Assembly: GCA_963774305.1 (NCBI GenBank)
Contig: CAVZEM010000004.1
Span: 1 to 64,000 of the forward strand
Direction: 5' to 3'
Length of the DNA stretch: 64,000 nt
Origin: DASUPK01 sp963774305
Lineage (GTDB): Bacteria > Actinomycetota > Thermoleophilia > Solirubrobacterales > 70-9
Part shown: positions 46,200 to 58,594 of the stretch, in pieces
Layout of the letters: every line of letters begins with the position of its first letter
Numbering within the stretch: position 1 is the stretch's first letter
The notes under the pieces: generated by a model
What the model was told of the DNA's origin: nothing
Seen by the model: only the letters and a program-made list of their open reading frames with translations
Databases searched by the model: none
Position numbers and translations under genes: made by a program

Positions 46200-47575
46200 A
46201 CGTCGCCGCCAAGGGATCCGAGGGCGCCGCCGGGGCTCCCAAGCTGATCTCGCGCCCGGATCCGGGAGCGAACCTGGTGGTGAAGGGGGCGCGCCTGTTC
46301 GACCCGAGGTCGGGTCTCGACGCCGTCCGCGACCTGGTCGTTCGCGACGGCGAGATCGCGGAGATCGCGGATACCGGGGGCGCCCCCGAGATCGAGGGCG
46401 CCGAGGTCGTCGATGGGGAGGGCCTGCTGGCGCTGCCCGCCTTCGTCGACCCACACGTCCACCTCCGGGTCCCGGGACAGGAGCACAAGGAGGACCTCGA
46501 GACCGGCACCCGCTCGGCCGCGGCCGGCGGCTACTGCGCCGTGATCGCGATGGCCAACACCTCTCCGCCGATCGACTCCGCCGCGGTGCTCGGCTCGGTC
46601 CGGGACCGCGCGGAGCGCGAGGCGTCGATCCCGGTCGGCTTCGTCGCCAACGTCACGCGCGAGATGGGCGGCCGGGAGATCACCGAGATGGCGGAGCTCT
46701 GGGACGCAGGCGCGATCGGCTTCTCCGACGACGGACTGCCGATCTCCAACGCAAGGGTGCTGCGACGCGCGCTTCAGTACCAGCGCATTGCCGGCGGCGT
46801 GATCGCCCTGCACGAGGAGGACCCGGATCTCTCGGCCGGCGGCGTGATGGACGAGGGCGAGGTCTCGGCCGCGCTCGGCATGGCGGGGGTCCCGGCGGTC
46901 TCGGAGTCGACCATGATCGCCCGCGACTGCTCGCTCGCTCTGTATGAAGGCGCGCGAATCCACGTCCAGCATCTGTCAGCGCGCGCCTCGGTCGAGGAGA
47001 TCGCCCGAGCCAAGGCCGCCGGGGTCCAGGTCACCTGTGAGGCCAGCCCCCATCACCTGACGCTCACCGACGAGGCGGTCCGGAGTCTCGATGCCCGGTT
47101 CAAGGTGAACCCTCCGCTTCGCACCGAGGACGACCGCCAGGCCCTGATCGAAGGCCTGCGCGACGGCACGATCGACTGCGTCGCCACCGACCACGCACCG
47201 CATGCGGCCGAGGAGAAGGAGGTGCCGTTCGAGGAGGCGGCGATGGGGGTGACCGGTTTGGAGACGGCCTTCGCCGCGCTCAACACAGACCTCGTTCTGC
47301 CCGGCGTCCTGCCCCTCGAGCTCCTGGTGGAGCGGATGACCTGCGGCGGCGAGCCATTCGGAATCGATGCGCCGCGCCTCGAGACGGGCGCCGTCGCGAA
47401 CGTTGCGCTGATCGACCCGGAGCTGACCTGGACCGTGGGCGAGGACGGCTACGAGAGCCGCTCCTACAACAACTGCTTCGGTGGCCGGGAGTTGACCGGC
47501 CGCGTCCTGATGACGGTCGCGGCCGGGCGGGTGGCATTCCGCCAGCGGAGCTTCGCGATGGGAGTGGCCTCATGA
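46196..47575 (+). CDS. pyrC: Dihydroorotase
   Basis: 459-residue class-I dihydroorotase. Zn motif DPHVHLRVPGQEHKED, VIAMANTSPP, IHVQHLSARASVE, EASPHHLTLTDE and DCVATDHAPHA supply the metal ligands. An N-terminal extension of about 25 residues precedes the first strand. TTG 46196 overlaps the pyrB stop; no better start precedes the conserved region except internal GTGs at VVKGARLF. Confidence 0.96.
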   Translation: MNVAAKGSEGAAGAPKLISRPDPGANLVVKGARLFDPRSGLDAVRDLVVRDGEIAEIADTGGAPEIEGAEVVDGEGLLALPAFVDPHVHLRVPGQEHKEDLETGTRSAAAGGYCAVIAMANTSPPIDSAAVLGSVRDRAEREASIPVGFVANVTREMGGREITEMAELWDAGAIGFSDDGLPISNARVLRRALQYQRIAGGVIALHEEDPDLSAGGVMDEGEVSAALGMAGVPAVSESTMIARDCSLALYEGARIHVQHLSARASVEEIARAKAAGVQVTCEASPHHLTLTDEAVRSLDARFKVNPPLRTEDDRQALIEGLRDGTIDCVATDHAPHAAEEKEVPFEEAAMGVTGLETAFAALNTDLVLPGVLPLELLVERMTCGGEPFGIDAPRLETGAVANVALIDPELTWTVGEDGYESRSYNNCFGGRELTGRVLMTVAAGRVAFRQRSFAMGVAS

Positions 47576-48162
47576 GCGCGAAGCTCCAATCCGATCGAAC
47601 TGCCCTGGTCGTTGTCGACGTCCAGGAGGGCTTCCGCAAGGCGATCCCCGACTTCGAGCGGGTGGCCCGGGCCACGGCAACGTTGATCGAGGGCGCCAGC
47701 ATCATTGGTGTTCCGGTTGTGCTGACGGAGCAGTACCCGAAGGGGCTGGGGGAGACCGCCCCCGAGGTGGCTGAGCATCTGCCCGACGGCACGGAGCCCC
47801 TCGAGAAGGTTTTCTTCTCCGCGGCCGATGCCGAGGGCTTCGACCTTGGCGGCCGCGACCAGGCGCTCGTCTGCGGGATCGAGACCCACGTGTGCGTCAA
47901 CCAAACCGTCCTCGACCTGCTCGACGCCGGCACCGAGGTCCAGGTCGCCGAGGACGCGGTCGGCTCGCGCACCGAGGAGAACAAGCGCGTCGGCCTGCAC
48001 AGGATGGAGCGAGCCGGAGCGGTCCTGACCAGCGTCGAGACGGCCCTCTTCGAGTTGCTCGGCCGGGCCGGCACCGACGAGTTCAAGCGAGTGCAGAAGC
48101 TGATCCTCGACTACGCCCCGAATCCGGGAGCAATGCCGAAGGCGAGGGAGAAGGTCACGTGA
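47572..48162 (+). CDS. Isochorismatase-family cysteine hydrolase embedded in the pyr operon
   Basis: 196 residues. Catalytic triad visible as Asp in LVVVDVQEGF, Lys in LEKVFFSAAD and Cys in CGIETHVCVNQTV, so it should be an active amidase-type hydrolase. It overlaps pyrC and carA by four bases each (ATGA and GTGA), locking it into the operon. The family includes RutB (uracil catabolism), nicotinamidases and YcaC-like proteins. A role in removing a pyrimidine-pathway side product is a guess; no known pyrimidine biosynthetic step needs it. Confidence 0.92.
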   Translation: MSAKLQSDRTALVVVDVQEGFRKAIPDFERVARATATLIEGASIIGVPVVLTEQYPKGLGETAPEVAEHLPDGTEPLEKVFFSAADAEGFDLGGRDQALVCGIETHVCVNQTVLDLLDAGTEVQVAEDAVGSRTEENKRVGLHRMERAGAVLTSVETALFELLGRAGTDEFKRVQKLILDYAPNPGAMPKAREKVT

Positions 48163-49268
48163 GCGGGTACGTCCTGCTCGAGGACGGCACCCGGCTCGAC
48201 GGCGAGCTCCTCGGCTCGGGCGGCGACGTCACCGGGGAGGTCGTCTTCAACACCTCGATGACCGGCTACCAGGAGGCGGTCACCGACCCCTCCTACGCGG
48301 GCCAGATCATCACCTTCACCTACCCGCTGATCGGCAACTACGGCGTTTCGGGCGACGCGATGGAGTCGGAGAAGGTCCAGGCCCGTGGAGTGATCATGCG
48401 GGAGGGGAAGAACGGGGAGGACGCGGCCTCGGCCGAGGGCGGCTGGCTCGACTGGCTGCGCGACTGCGGCGTGCCGGCGATCGGCGCCATCGACACCCGC
48501 GCCCTGGTCCGTCACATCCGCGACCGCGGCGCGATGCGCGGCGGGATCTTCCCGGCGGACCTCGCCGAGCCCGAGGCGAGGGAGCGGGTCTCAGCCGAGC
48601 CCTCGATGGACGGCGCCGATTTCACCCGCCAGGTGACGCCGCCGGAGCCGGTCGAGATCGAAGGAGGCGGCCCGCATGTGGTCGGGATCGACACCGGGAT
48701 CAAGCTCTCGATCATCCGCCAGCTCAAGGAGCGCGGCTGCCGGGTGACACTGCTTCCCTGCGACACCTCCGCGGAGGACGTGCTTGCCCGGGACCCCGAT
48801 CTGGTCTTCCTCGCAAACGGACCCGGGGACCCCGGCGCCCTCGACTACGTGGTGGAGAACGTCCGCGGCGTGGTCGGCAAGAAGCCGGTGGTGGGCATCT
48901 GCCTCGGCCACCAGCTGCTCTGCCGGGCGGTCGGCCTCGAGACCTTCAAGCTCCCCTTCGGCCATCGTGGTGCCAACCACCCGGTCAAGGACCTGGAGAC
49001 GGGCCGGATCGACATCACCTCCCAGAACCACGGCTTCGCGGTGCTCGGCCCGGGTGGCGAGCGCACCATCGAGGGCGACGAGCCGGTGCGCTGGCAGACG
49101 GGCTTCGGCGAGGCCGAGCTCTCCCACCTGAACCTCTACGACCGCACCGTCGAGGGCCTGGTGCTCAAGGACGTCCCCGGCTGCACGGTTCAGTACCACC
49201 CCGAGGCCGGCCCTGGCCCGCACGACGCCCGCTACCTCTTCGACCGCTTCCTGGAGCTGGCAGCGTGA
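48159..49268 (+). CDS. carA: Carbamoyl-phosphate synthase small (glutaminase) subunit
   Basis: 369 residues. VVFNTSMTGYQEAVTDPSYA, GAIDTRALVRHIR, and the class-I amidotransferase triad: Cys in GICLGHQLLCRA, His and Glu in YHPEAGPGPHD. GVKHNI-type segment appears here as IDTGIKLSIIRQL. Supplies ammonia to CarB. GTG start overlaps the preceding stop. Confidence 0.98.
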   Translation: MSGYVLLEDGTRLDGELLGSGGDVTGEVVFNTSMTGYQEAVTDPSYAGQIITFTYPLIGNYGVSGDAMESEKVQARGVIMREGKNGEDAASAEGGWLDWLRDCGVPAIGAIDTRALVRHIRDRGAMRGGIFPADLAEPEARERVSAEPSMDGADFTRQVTPPEPVEIEGGGPHVVGIDTGIKLSIIRQLKERGCRVTLLPCDTSAEDVLARDPDLVFLANGPGDPGALDYVVENVRGVVGKKPVVGICLGHQLLCRAVGLETFKLPFGHRGANHPVKDLETGRIDITSQNHGFAVLGPGGERTIEGDEPVRWQTGFGEAELSHLNLYDRTVEGLVLKDVPGCTVQYHPEAGPGPHDARYLFDRFLELAA

Positions 49269-49679
49269 CCCCGACCACCCCCGAGATCGAGATCCTGAAC
49301 CGGAGCTGGGACGCGATCGAGCGCGGCGATCGCGATGAGTTCCGGGTGATCGCCCGGGAATCCGCCCACCCCCGGTGCGAGTGGACGCCGCTGCTCAGCG
49401 GGGTGGACGGAAGGACCTACCACGGCCCCGACGGGATGGTCGAGTTCTTCGAGGAATGGCTCGAATCGTTCGTTCCCCGCTACGAGGACCGTCAATTCGA
49501 GGAACTCGGGTCCGGCGTGCTCCTGGCCCGCTGCCGCGTGCATCTCGAGGCCCGTGAGAGCGGCGTGAGCATCGACCGCGAGATCGCCCTGCTGATGGAG
49601 TGGCAGGACGGCCTGCTGCGCCGCGGCCGCGCCTTCGACACCCGCGCGGCCGCGCTCGAAGCTGCAGAGGAGCTGCGCG

Positions 49680-49687
<8 letters not shown>
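49265..49687 (+). CDS. SnoaL/NTF2-like protein between carA and carB
   Basis: 140 residues of the NTF2-like alpha+beta barrel type: ILNRSWDAIERGDRDEF, GRTYHGPDGMVEFFEEWLES, YEDRQFEELGSGVLLARCRV. These small cone-shaped domains bind or transform hydrophobic ligands. GTG start overlaps the carA stop, and its end overlaps carB, so it is cotranslated with carbamoyl-phosphate synthase. Function unknown. Confidence 0.8.
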
Positions 49688-52786
<3,099 letters not shown>

Positions 52787-52790
<4 letters not shown>

Positions 52791-53656
52791 CTGCAGCGAC
52801 GCGCGGGCTGGGGGAGAGGGTCGTGGCCCCCTTCGGCCGGCGCCTCTGCGAGGTGACCCGCAACCTCCCCTCCGGCGGGTATCGGATCTTCTCCGTCCTC
52901 GACCGCGCGGGGCCGGAGCCGGCCGCCGGTCAGTTCTACATGCTGGCCGCGGACTCGGGCTGGGGCGGCGAACAGGGGCGGCCCTACCTGGCCCGGGCCT
53001 TCTCCGTCGCCGACGCCGAACGGGAGGGCACGGGGGTGAGGCTCGACTTCCTGGTGCAGGCGGTCGGTCCCGGCACCTCCAGGCTCGCGGCACTGGAGCC
53101 CGGGGACGGCCTCTGGATCCACGGTCCCCTCGGCAGGCCGTTCGCCGGACCCTCCGACGTCGCCCCAGGGGCCGCGGGCGCGATTCTCGTCGGCGGCGGC
53201 ATCGGCGTCGCGCCGCTGGCGCTCTGGCGCCGCCGGCTTCTTCGCGCCGGGATTCCGGCCCGTGTCCTGCTCGGCTTCCGTGACCGGCCCAATTCCGGAG
53301 GCCTCGATCTCTTCGACTGCAGCGAGATCCGGCTGGCGAGCGAGGACGGGCACACCGGGCATCGCGGCTACGTCACAGACCTGCTCGCGGTCCTGCTGGA
53401 GGGCGATGTTGCGCGCACCGGCGCCGTCTACGCATGCGGCCCGCCCGCGATGCTCGAGGCGGTGCGGGTGCTCTGCGCCGATCGCGGCGTCGCCTGCGAA
53501 CTCGCACTGGAAGCACCGATGGCCTGCGGCTTCGGTGCCTGCTTCGGCTGCGCGATCCCACTCAGCGACGGCGGGTATATGCGCCTGTGCGTCGACGGCC
53601 CCGTCGTCCGCGGGGAGGAGATCGAGACGGCGCTCGTGCCGGGATCGGGGCATTGA
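52787..53656 (+). CDS. pyrK: Dihydroorotate dehydrogenase electron-transfer subunit PyrK
   Basis: 289 residues. FAD/NAD-binding ferredoxin-reductase fold (AGQFYMLA, ILVGGGIGVAPLALW, AVYACGPPAMLEAV) and a C-terminal [2Fe-2S] cluster from MACGFGACFGCAIP plus RLCVDGP. Passes electrons from PyrD to NAD+. GTG start overlaps the carB stop (GTGA); its own stop overlaps the pyrD ATG by one base. Confidence 0.96.
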
Positions 53657-54531
53657 TGGAGACCGAGCTCTGCGGCATCCACTTGCGCCACCCGGTGATC
53701 AACGGCTCGGGCACCTTCGACGCGATCGCTGCCCGCCGCGCCTTCGGCGACGCGCTTCTCGACGAGTTCCCGTTCTCGGCGTTCGTCTCCAAGACGATCA
53801 CCCCGGAGCCCCGCTCCGGGAACCCGCCGCCGCGCCTCTGGGAGACACCGTCGGGGCTGATCAATTCGATCGGCCTGCCGAACAAGGGCCTCGACGGATT
53901 CCTCGAGCACGACCTGCCGCAGCTCGCCGAGCTGCCGGTGCCGCTGATCGTCTCGGTGATGGGGACCAGCCACGACGAATTCGCGCGGTTGGTGGACGGA
54001 GTCGCAGGCCGCGAGGAGGTGGCGGCTTTGGAGCTCAACGTCTCCTGCCCGAACGTCGAGTCCGGCCTGATCGTCGGCGAATCCCCGGAGGAGGCGCGCT
54101 CGCTGCTCCAGGCGCTCCGGCCGCTCACCGAAAAACCCCTGCTCGTGAAGCTCACGCCGAACATCGCGGACCCGGTTCCCGTCGCGGTCGCGGCGGAGGG
54201 GGCCGGTGCGGATGCTGTCTCGCTGATCAACACCCTGCGCGCTGTCGCCTTCGATCCGGACTCCGGGGACCGCTGGCTCGGGGGCGGCACCGGCGGGCTC
54301 TCGGGCCCGGCGGTCAGGGCCGTGGCCCTGGCGCAGGTCCACGCCGTCGCCGAGGCCGTCTCGATCCCGGTGGTCGCGATGGGCGGTATCTCGAGCGGCC
54401 GGGACGCCGCCGAGATGTTGCGTGCGGGTGCAAGGATCGTTGCCGTCGGCACCGAGAGCTTTCGAGACCCGGCCGCCGGATCGAGGATCGCGGTGGAGCT
54501 GGGCGGAGAGCTGGCGCGGATCTCCGGATAG
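53656..54531 (+). CDS. pyrD: Dihydroorotate dehydrogenase, class 1B catalytic subunit
   Basis: 291 residues. FMN barrel with NGSGTFDA, KTITPEPRSGN, INSIGLPNKGLD, the active-site Cys in ELNVSCPNVESG, KLTPNIAD, and GTGGLSGPAVRAVAL. Pairing with pyrK defines the NAD-linked 1B type. Last pyr gene here; pyrE and pyrF are not in the window. Confidence 0.97.
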   Translation: METELCGIHLRHPVINGSGTFDAIAARRAFGDALLDEFPFSAFVSKTITPEPRSGNPPPRLWETPSGLINSIGLPNKGLDGFLEHDLPQLAELPVPLIVSVMGTSHDEFARLVDGVAGREEVAALELNVSCPNVESGLIVGESPEEARSLLQALRPLTEKPLLVKLTPNIADPVPVAVAAEGAGADAVSLINTLRAVAFDPDSGDRWLGGGTGGLSGPAVRAVALAQVHAVAEAVSIPVVAMGGISSGRDAAEMLRAGARIVAVGTESFRDPAAGSRIAVELGGELARISG

Positions 54532-54587
54532 ACGGCAGTTTTTTTCACAAACCCGAAAAACCCCTTTCCGCACCTCGCGGCCGCGGA

Positions 54588-54593
54588 TATACT
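54588..54593 (+). promoter_or_regulatory. -10 box for mihF
   Basis: TATACT ends nine bases before ATG 54603, following a T-run and A/T-rich stretch after pyrD. It suggests an independent, nearly leaderless promoter. Confidence 0.5.
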
Positions 54594-54602
54594 GCCGCCC
54601 CG

Positions 54603-54935
54603 ATGCAGGCCCCGGTCCAGTCCTCCAACGCCGCCCCCGAGAGATCACTGGATCAGAGGATGGAGGCCCTCAAGCGGGCCAACGACATCCGCTCGAAGCG
54701 CGCGCAGCTGAAGCGCGACCTCAAGGGCAACAAGGTGAAGATCCAGACACTGCTCATGGATCCGCCCGAGTACGTCCAGACCGCCAAGGTCATCGACATG
54801 CTGATGGCCGTGCCGAAGTACGGGCGGGTCAAGACGAACCGGATCCTCAACCAGTGCAGGATCTCGCCGTCGAAGACGATCGGCGGGCTCTCCGAGCGCC
54901 AGCGCGCCGAACTCGTCGCACAGCTGCGCAAGTAG
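54603..54935 (+). CDS. mihF: Actinobacterial integration host factor (mIHF)
   Basis: 110 residues. Core EALKRANDIRSKRAQLKRDL, LMDPPEYVQTAKVIDML, VPKYGRVKTNRILNQC and the helix-two-turn-helix region ISPSKTIGGLSERQRAELV match the actinobacterial IHF, an essential nucleoid DNA-bending protein. The gene pair mihF-gmk is a hallmark of Actinobacteria and helps place the organism. Confidence 0.95.
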   Translation: MQAPVQSSNAAPERSLDQRMEALKRANDIRSKRAQLKRDLKGNKVKIQTLLMDPPEYVQTAKVIDMLMAVPKYGRVKTNRILNQCRISPSKTIGGLSERQRAELVAQLRK

Positions 54936-54989
54936 CGCGGCACTTCAGGAGCTTTTCGCGGCCGTCCCGGCGGTCATGATCCAGTCGCC

Positions 54990-55553
54990 GTGGGGAAGGT
55001 CTTCGTCATCACCGGCCCGTCCGGGGTTGGAAAGGGAACGCTGATCGAGCAGCTGCTCGAGCGCATCCCGGAGCTCGAGCTGTCCATCTCCGCTACGACC
55101 AGGGAGCCTCGCCCGGGCGAGCTCGATGGGCGCGACTACTTCTTCCTCTCGCCGGAGGAGTTCCGGCGCCGACTCGAGGCCGGCGACTTCCTGGAGCATG
55201 CGAGCTACAGCGGCAACTACTACGGCACGCTCCGGGACGAGGTGGAGCGCCGATTGGCAGAGGGGCGCTCGGTCGTCCTCGAGATCGAGGTCCAGGGGGC
55301 GCGCCAGATCCGCGATGCGCTCGGCGACGACGCCGTCCTGATCTTCATCGCTCCGCCCGATGAGGACGCCCTGCGCGAACGGCTCGAGGGCAGGGGAACC
55401 GACTCGCCGGAGGCGATCGAGCAGCGCCTTCGCACCGCGGAGATCGAGCTCGGCGCGCGCTCCGAGTTCCCGCTGGAGGTCGTGAACGACGAGGTGCAGA
55501 AAGCGGCCTCGGAGCTGGAGGGGCTCGTCCGCGAACAGCTATCCCTACACTGA
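54990..55553 (+). CDS. gmk: Guanylate kinase
   Basis: 187 residues. P-loop ITGPSGVGKGTLIEQL, GMP-binding SISATTREPRPGELDGRDYF, and the lid and Arg-rich region RLEGRGTDSPEAIEQRL. Phosphorylates GMP to GDP. The start is GTG 54990. Confidence 0.97.
   Translation: MGKVFVITGPSGVGKGTLIEQLLERIPELELSISATTREPRPGELDGRDYFFLSPEEFRRRLEAGDFLEHASYSGNYYGTLRDEVERRLAEGRSVVLEIEVQGARQIRDALGDDAVLIFIAPPDEDALRERLEGRGTDSPEAIEQRLRTAEIELGARSEFPLEVVNDEVQKAASELEGLVREQLSLH
55546..55551 (+). promoter_or_regulatory. -10 box for rpoZ
   Basis: TACACT at the very end of gmk ends seven bases before ATG 55559; no Shine-Dalgarno sequence is present. Confidence 0.45.
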
Positions 55554-55558
55554 CGCCC

Positions 55559-55795
55559 ATGTCAATGATCCGACCCAGAGTCGACAAGCTTCTCGAGCAC
55601 ACCGACACCCACTACGCCGCCGTTCTGGTCGCGGCGAAGCGGGCCCGCCAGATCAACGCCTACTACCACTCCCTCTCGGAGGGCGCGTACGGCGAGTACA
55701 CGCCCCCGATGGTCGAGGTCCCAAGCGGGAACTACCTCACCATCGCCCTGGAGGAGACGGCGGCGGGCAAGCTGAAGTACGAGTACAAGGCCTAA
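55559..55795 (+). CDS. rpoZ: RNA polymerase omega subunit
   Basis: 78 residues. MIRPRVDKLLEHTDTHYAAV, VAAKRARQINAYYHSL and a short C-terminal tail are typical of actinobacterial omega. Supports beta' folding. Lies between gmk and coaBC as usual. A second in-frame ATG two codons on could be the true start. Confidence 0.94.
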   Translation: MSMIRPRVDKLLEHTDTHYAAVLVAAKRARQINAYYHSLSEGAYGEYTPPMVEVPSGNYLTIALEETAAGKLKYEYKA

Positions 55796-55812
55796 TCAGC
55801 TAGGAGGGCGTG

Positions 55813-57069
55813 ATGGCCCGCATCCTGCTTGGGGTGAGTGGAGGCATAGCGGCCTACAAGTCGCTTGAGTTGGCGCGCCTCGCCACCAAGGAGGGGCACG
55901 CCGTCCGCGTCCTGATGACGCCGGCGGCGCAGCGCTTCGTCGGTGCGGCCTCCTTCGAGGGGATCACCGGCGCGCCGGTCCTCACCGACGAGTTCGAGCG
56001 CGACCCCACCCGCGGCGCCTTCCCGGGCGACCCGGTGCCGGAGCACGATCCGATCGGCCATCTGGAGGTGGTCGCGAACGCCGACGCCTACCTGATCGCC
56101 CCGGCCTCGGCGAACACGATCGCCAAGCTCGCCGCCGGAATCGCCGACTCGATGGTCACCACCTCCTTCCTCGCTTGCTCGGCCCCGCGGCTCGTGGCCC
56201 CTGCCATGAACGACCGGATGTACGGCGACGCCGCGACCCAGGCGAATCTGGCGACTCTTCGTCAGCGAGAGATCACCGTGATCGAGCCGGCGGAGGGCGC
56301 CCTCGCCTCCCGCGGCGAACACGGAGTCGGCCGGCTGCCCGAGCCCCGCGCGCTGCTCGACGCGGTCGAGCGGGCGGCACCCGGTCCGATCGGCCCGTGG
56401 GACGGTCTCCGGGTCCTGGTCTCGGCCGGCGGCACGCGTGAGCCGATCGACCCTGTTCGCTTCATCGGCAACCGATCCTCCGGGCGCATGGGGCTTGCAC
56501 TGGCCGAGCGCGCCGCGCGGCGTGGGGCGGAGGTGACCCTGGTGGCAGCCAACGTCACGCTTCCCGCTCCCCCCGGAGTCAGACGCGTCGACGTCGAGAC
56601 GGCGGGGGAGCTCGCCGACGCGCTCGGCCGCGAGTTCGACTCCAGCGATGTCCTGGTGATGGCGGCCGCCCCCGCGGACTTCCGGCCCAGGCGAGCGGCG
56701 GGGGAGAAGATCCACCGCGAGGGCAGCGGTGGAATCGAGCTCGACCTCGAGGCGACCGAGGACATCCTCGCCACGCTTGCAGCCCGCCGGCGCGATGGAC
56801 AGACGATCGTGGGCTTTGCCGCGGAGACCGACGCCGGCCTGGATCGAGCGCGCGAGAAGCTCAACCGCAAGGGCGCCGACGCGATCGTCCTGAACGACGT
56901 CTCACGCTCGGAAATCGGCTTCGAGAGCTCTGAGAACGAGGTCATGATCATCGAGCGCTCCGGGGAGCACCCGGTACCGCTTGCCTCGAAGGATCAGATC
57001 GCCGATGCGATCCTCGATCGCGTCGAGGCGATCCGCGTGGATGCCACTGCCCAGCGCCCGGCGGACTAA
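55813..57069 (+). CDS. coaBC: Bifunctional phosphopantothenoylcysteine decarboxylase/synthase
   Basis: 418 residues. CoaC half: ILLGVSGGIAAYKSLELARL, NADAYLIAPASANTIAKLAA, and PAMNDRMY active site. CoaB half: VLVSAGGTREPIDPVRFIGN, SSGRMG, and the KxKK-like region DRAREKLNRKGADAIVLND. Makes 4'-phosphopantetheine for CoA. AGGAGGG before ATG 55813 decides the start over GTG 55810. Confidence 0.97.
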   Translation: MARILLGVSGGIAAYKSLELARLATKEGHAVRVLMTPAAQRFVGAASFEGITGAPVLTDEFERDPTRGAFPGDPVPEHDPIGHLEVVANADAYLIAPASANTIAKLAAGIADSMVTTSFLACSAPRLVAPAMNDRMYGDAATQANLATLRQREITVIEPAEGALASRGEHGVGRLPEPRALLDAVERAAPGPIGPWDGLRVLVSAGGTREPIDPVRFIGNRSSGRMGLALAERAARRGAEVTLVAANVTLPAPPGVRRVDVETAGELADALGREFDSSDVLVMAAAPADFRPRRAAGEKIHREGSGGIELDLEATEDILATLAARRRDGQTIVGFAAETDAGLDRAREKLNRKGADAIVLNDVSRSEIGFESSENEVMIIERSGEHPVPLASKDQIADAILDRVEAIRVDATAQRPAD

Positions 57070-58460
57070 CGGATAGGTTCCGTGGAATCCACGGAGTCGG
57101 CGAGCATGGTCCGGTTGCGTCCCGCCTCCTTGGCCGCATAGAGCGCCGCATCGGCTCGAGAGACCAGGACGGCCGGCGACTCCCAGGGCTCCCAGCATGC
57201 GATGCCGGCCGACACGGTACGGCCATACGGCGTGGCCTCGCGAAGCCGCTCGACCACCGGCAGCGCGGCTACCTCATCGCATCCGGGGAGAATCAGGCCG
57301 AACTCCTCTCCGCCGTAGCGGGCGAGCAGATCGTCGGGTCGGAGTGCGGCGCGCCACGCGCCGGCGGCGGTGTGCAACAGACTGTCGCCGGCGCTGTGTC
57401 CATGCTCGTCGTTGAACGCCTTGAAGCGGTCGATGTCGATGATCGCCACAGAGACCGGTGAGCGTTCCTTCGCCGATGTGGCGAGCGCGCGGCGCAGCTC
57501 GTTGTCCCAGGAGCGCCTGTTCGGGAGCCCGGTGAGCTTGTCGGTGTTGGCGCGCATCTCGGCCTCCGTCAGCTCTTCGGCCTGCTCCTGCTCGAGGCGC
57601 TTGCGGTCGGTGATGTCGAGGCATGTCCCGAGGAAATCGGTCACGTCGCCGTCCCGCCCGACCAGGGCGACGGCGTCACACTGGACCCAGACGTAGGCGC
57701 CATCCCGGCGCAGCAGCCGCATCTCGTCGGCGAAGTCGCTGCCGTCGGCGATGCTGGCCATCCACTTCGTGTACACACCGTCGCGGTCCTCGGAATGCAC
57801 CGAGTCGACCCAGGATCGGCCGATCAGATCGTCGGGATCCAGGTCCATCAGCTCGCACAGCGCGACGTTCACGTAGGCGAAGGCCCCCTCGGCATCGGTT
57901 TCGAAGATGCCGACCGGCGCGCTGTTGGTGAGGGTCCGGAAGCGGCGCTCGCTGTCACGCAGCGCCGCGGCGCGTCGCCGCAGGTCGAGCTGGCCGGCCA
58001 CCTGTAGGCCCAGCGTGCGTAGGGCATCCCTCTGGGCGTGGTCCAGCTTGCGGGGGACGTGATCGACCACGCAGAGGCTGCCGAGTGCGAGGCCGTCGGA
58101 GGTGATCAGTGGTGCACCGGCGTAGAAACGGACCTTGTCGTCACCCAACACCAGAGGGTTGTCCGCGAACCGCGGGTCATCCAGGGCGTCCTCGACGATC
58201 AAGAGGTCGGGCTCGAGAATCGCGTGGCCGCAGAACGAGATGTCCCGCGGCGTCTCCTTGGTGTCGTCGCCGAAGCAGGACTTGAACCACTGGCGGTCCG
58301 TGTCGACGAGGCTCACCCGAGCGATCGGTGCCTTGCAGATGGACGCCGCGAGACGGGTGATTCCGTCGAAATCCTCCTCGGGCGCCGTGTCGAGCACCGC
58401 GGCGGCGTGGAGGGCGGCGACCCGATCGCGTTCATTGGCTGGTGTGGCTGGAGCGATCAT
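57066..58460 (-). CDS. GAF-PAS-GGDEF diguanylate cyclase
   Basis: 464 residues. GAF domain (about 10-165; ITRLAASICKAPIARVSLVD, ISFCGHAIL), PAS/PAC domain (about 180-300; FRTLTNSAPVGIFETDAEGA, and GTCLDITDRKRLEQE), then GGDEF (about 315-455) with the active-site GGEEF. RPDD five residues before GGEEF is a product-inhibition I-site. It should synthesise cyclic di-GMP in response to a cytosolic signal. No membrane segment or EAL domain. ATG 58460 is preferred over the longer frame. Convergent with coaBC, stops overlapping by four bases. Confidence 0.93.
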   Translation of the reverse strand: MIAPATPANERDRVAALHAAAVLDTAPEEDFDGITRLAASICKAPIARVSLVDTDRQWFKSCFGDDTKETPRDISFCGHAILEPDLLIVEDALDDPRFADNPLVLGDDKVRFYAGAPLITSDGLALGSLCVVDHVPRKLDHAQRDALRTLGLQVAGQLDLRRRAAALRDSERRFRTLTNSAPVGIFETDAEGAFAYVNVALCELMDLDPDDLIGRSWVDSVHSEDRDGVYTKWMASIADGSDFADEMRLLRRDGAYVWVQCDAVALVGRDGDVTDFLGTCLDITDRKRLEQEQAEELTEAEMRANTDKLTGLPNRRSWDNELRRALATSAKERSPVSVAIIDIDRFKAFNDEHGHSAGDSLLHTAAGAWRAALRPDDLLARYGGEEFGLILPGCDEVAALPVVERLREATPYGRTVSAGIACWEPWESPAVLVSRADAALYAAKEAGRNRTMLADSVDSTEPIR

Positions 58461-58582
58461 CAAATGTCCACTGGTCACGGTCGTATCGGTGATCCTCCGG
58501 CACGCTGGCACCGGGGGAACTACTGAGCCACGTTGCGGCTGAGCCGCGCGTTCACGCCCGTGGCGCCCCTTGCGCGCCCTTT

Positions 58583-58588
58583 TACACT
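58583..58588 (+). promoter_or_regulatory. -10 box before TPR gene
   Basis: TACACT ends six bases before ATG 58595; no Shine-Dalgarno sequence. Likely leaderless. Confidence 0.45.
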
Positions 58589-58594
58589 GGGTTC

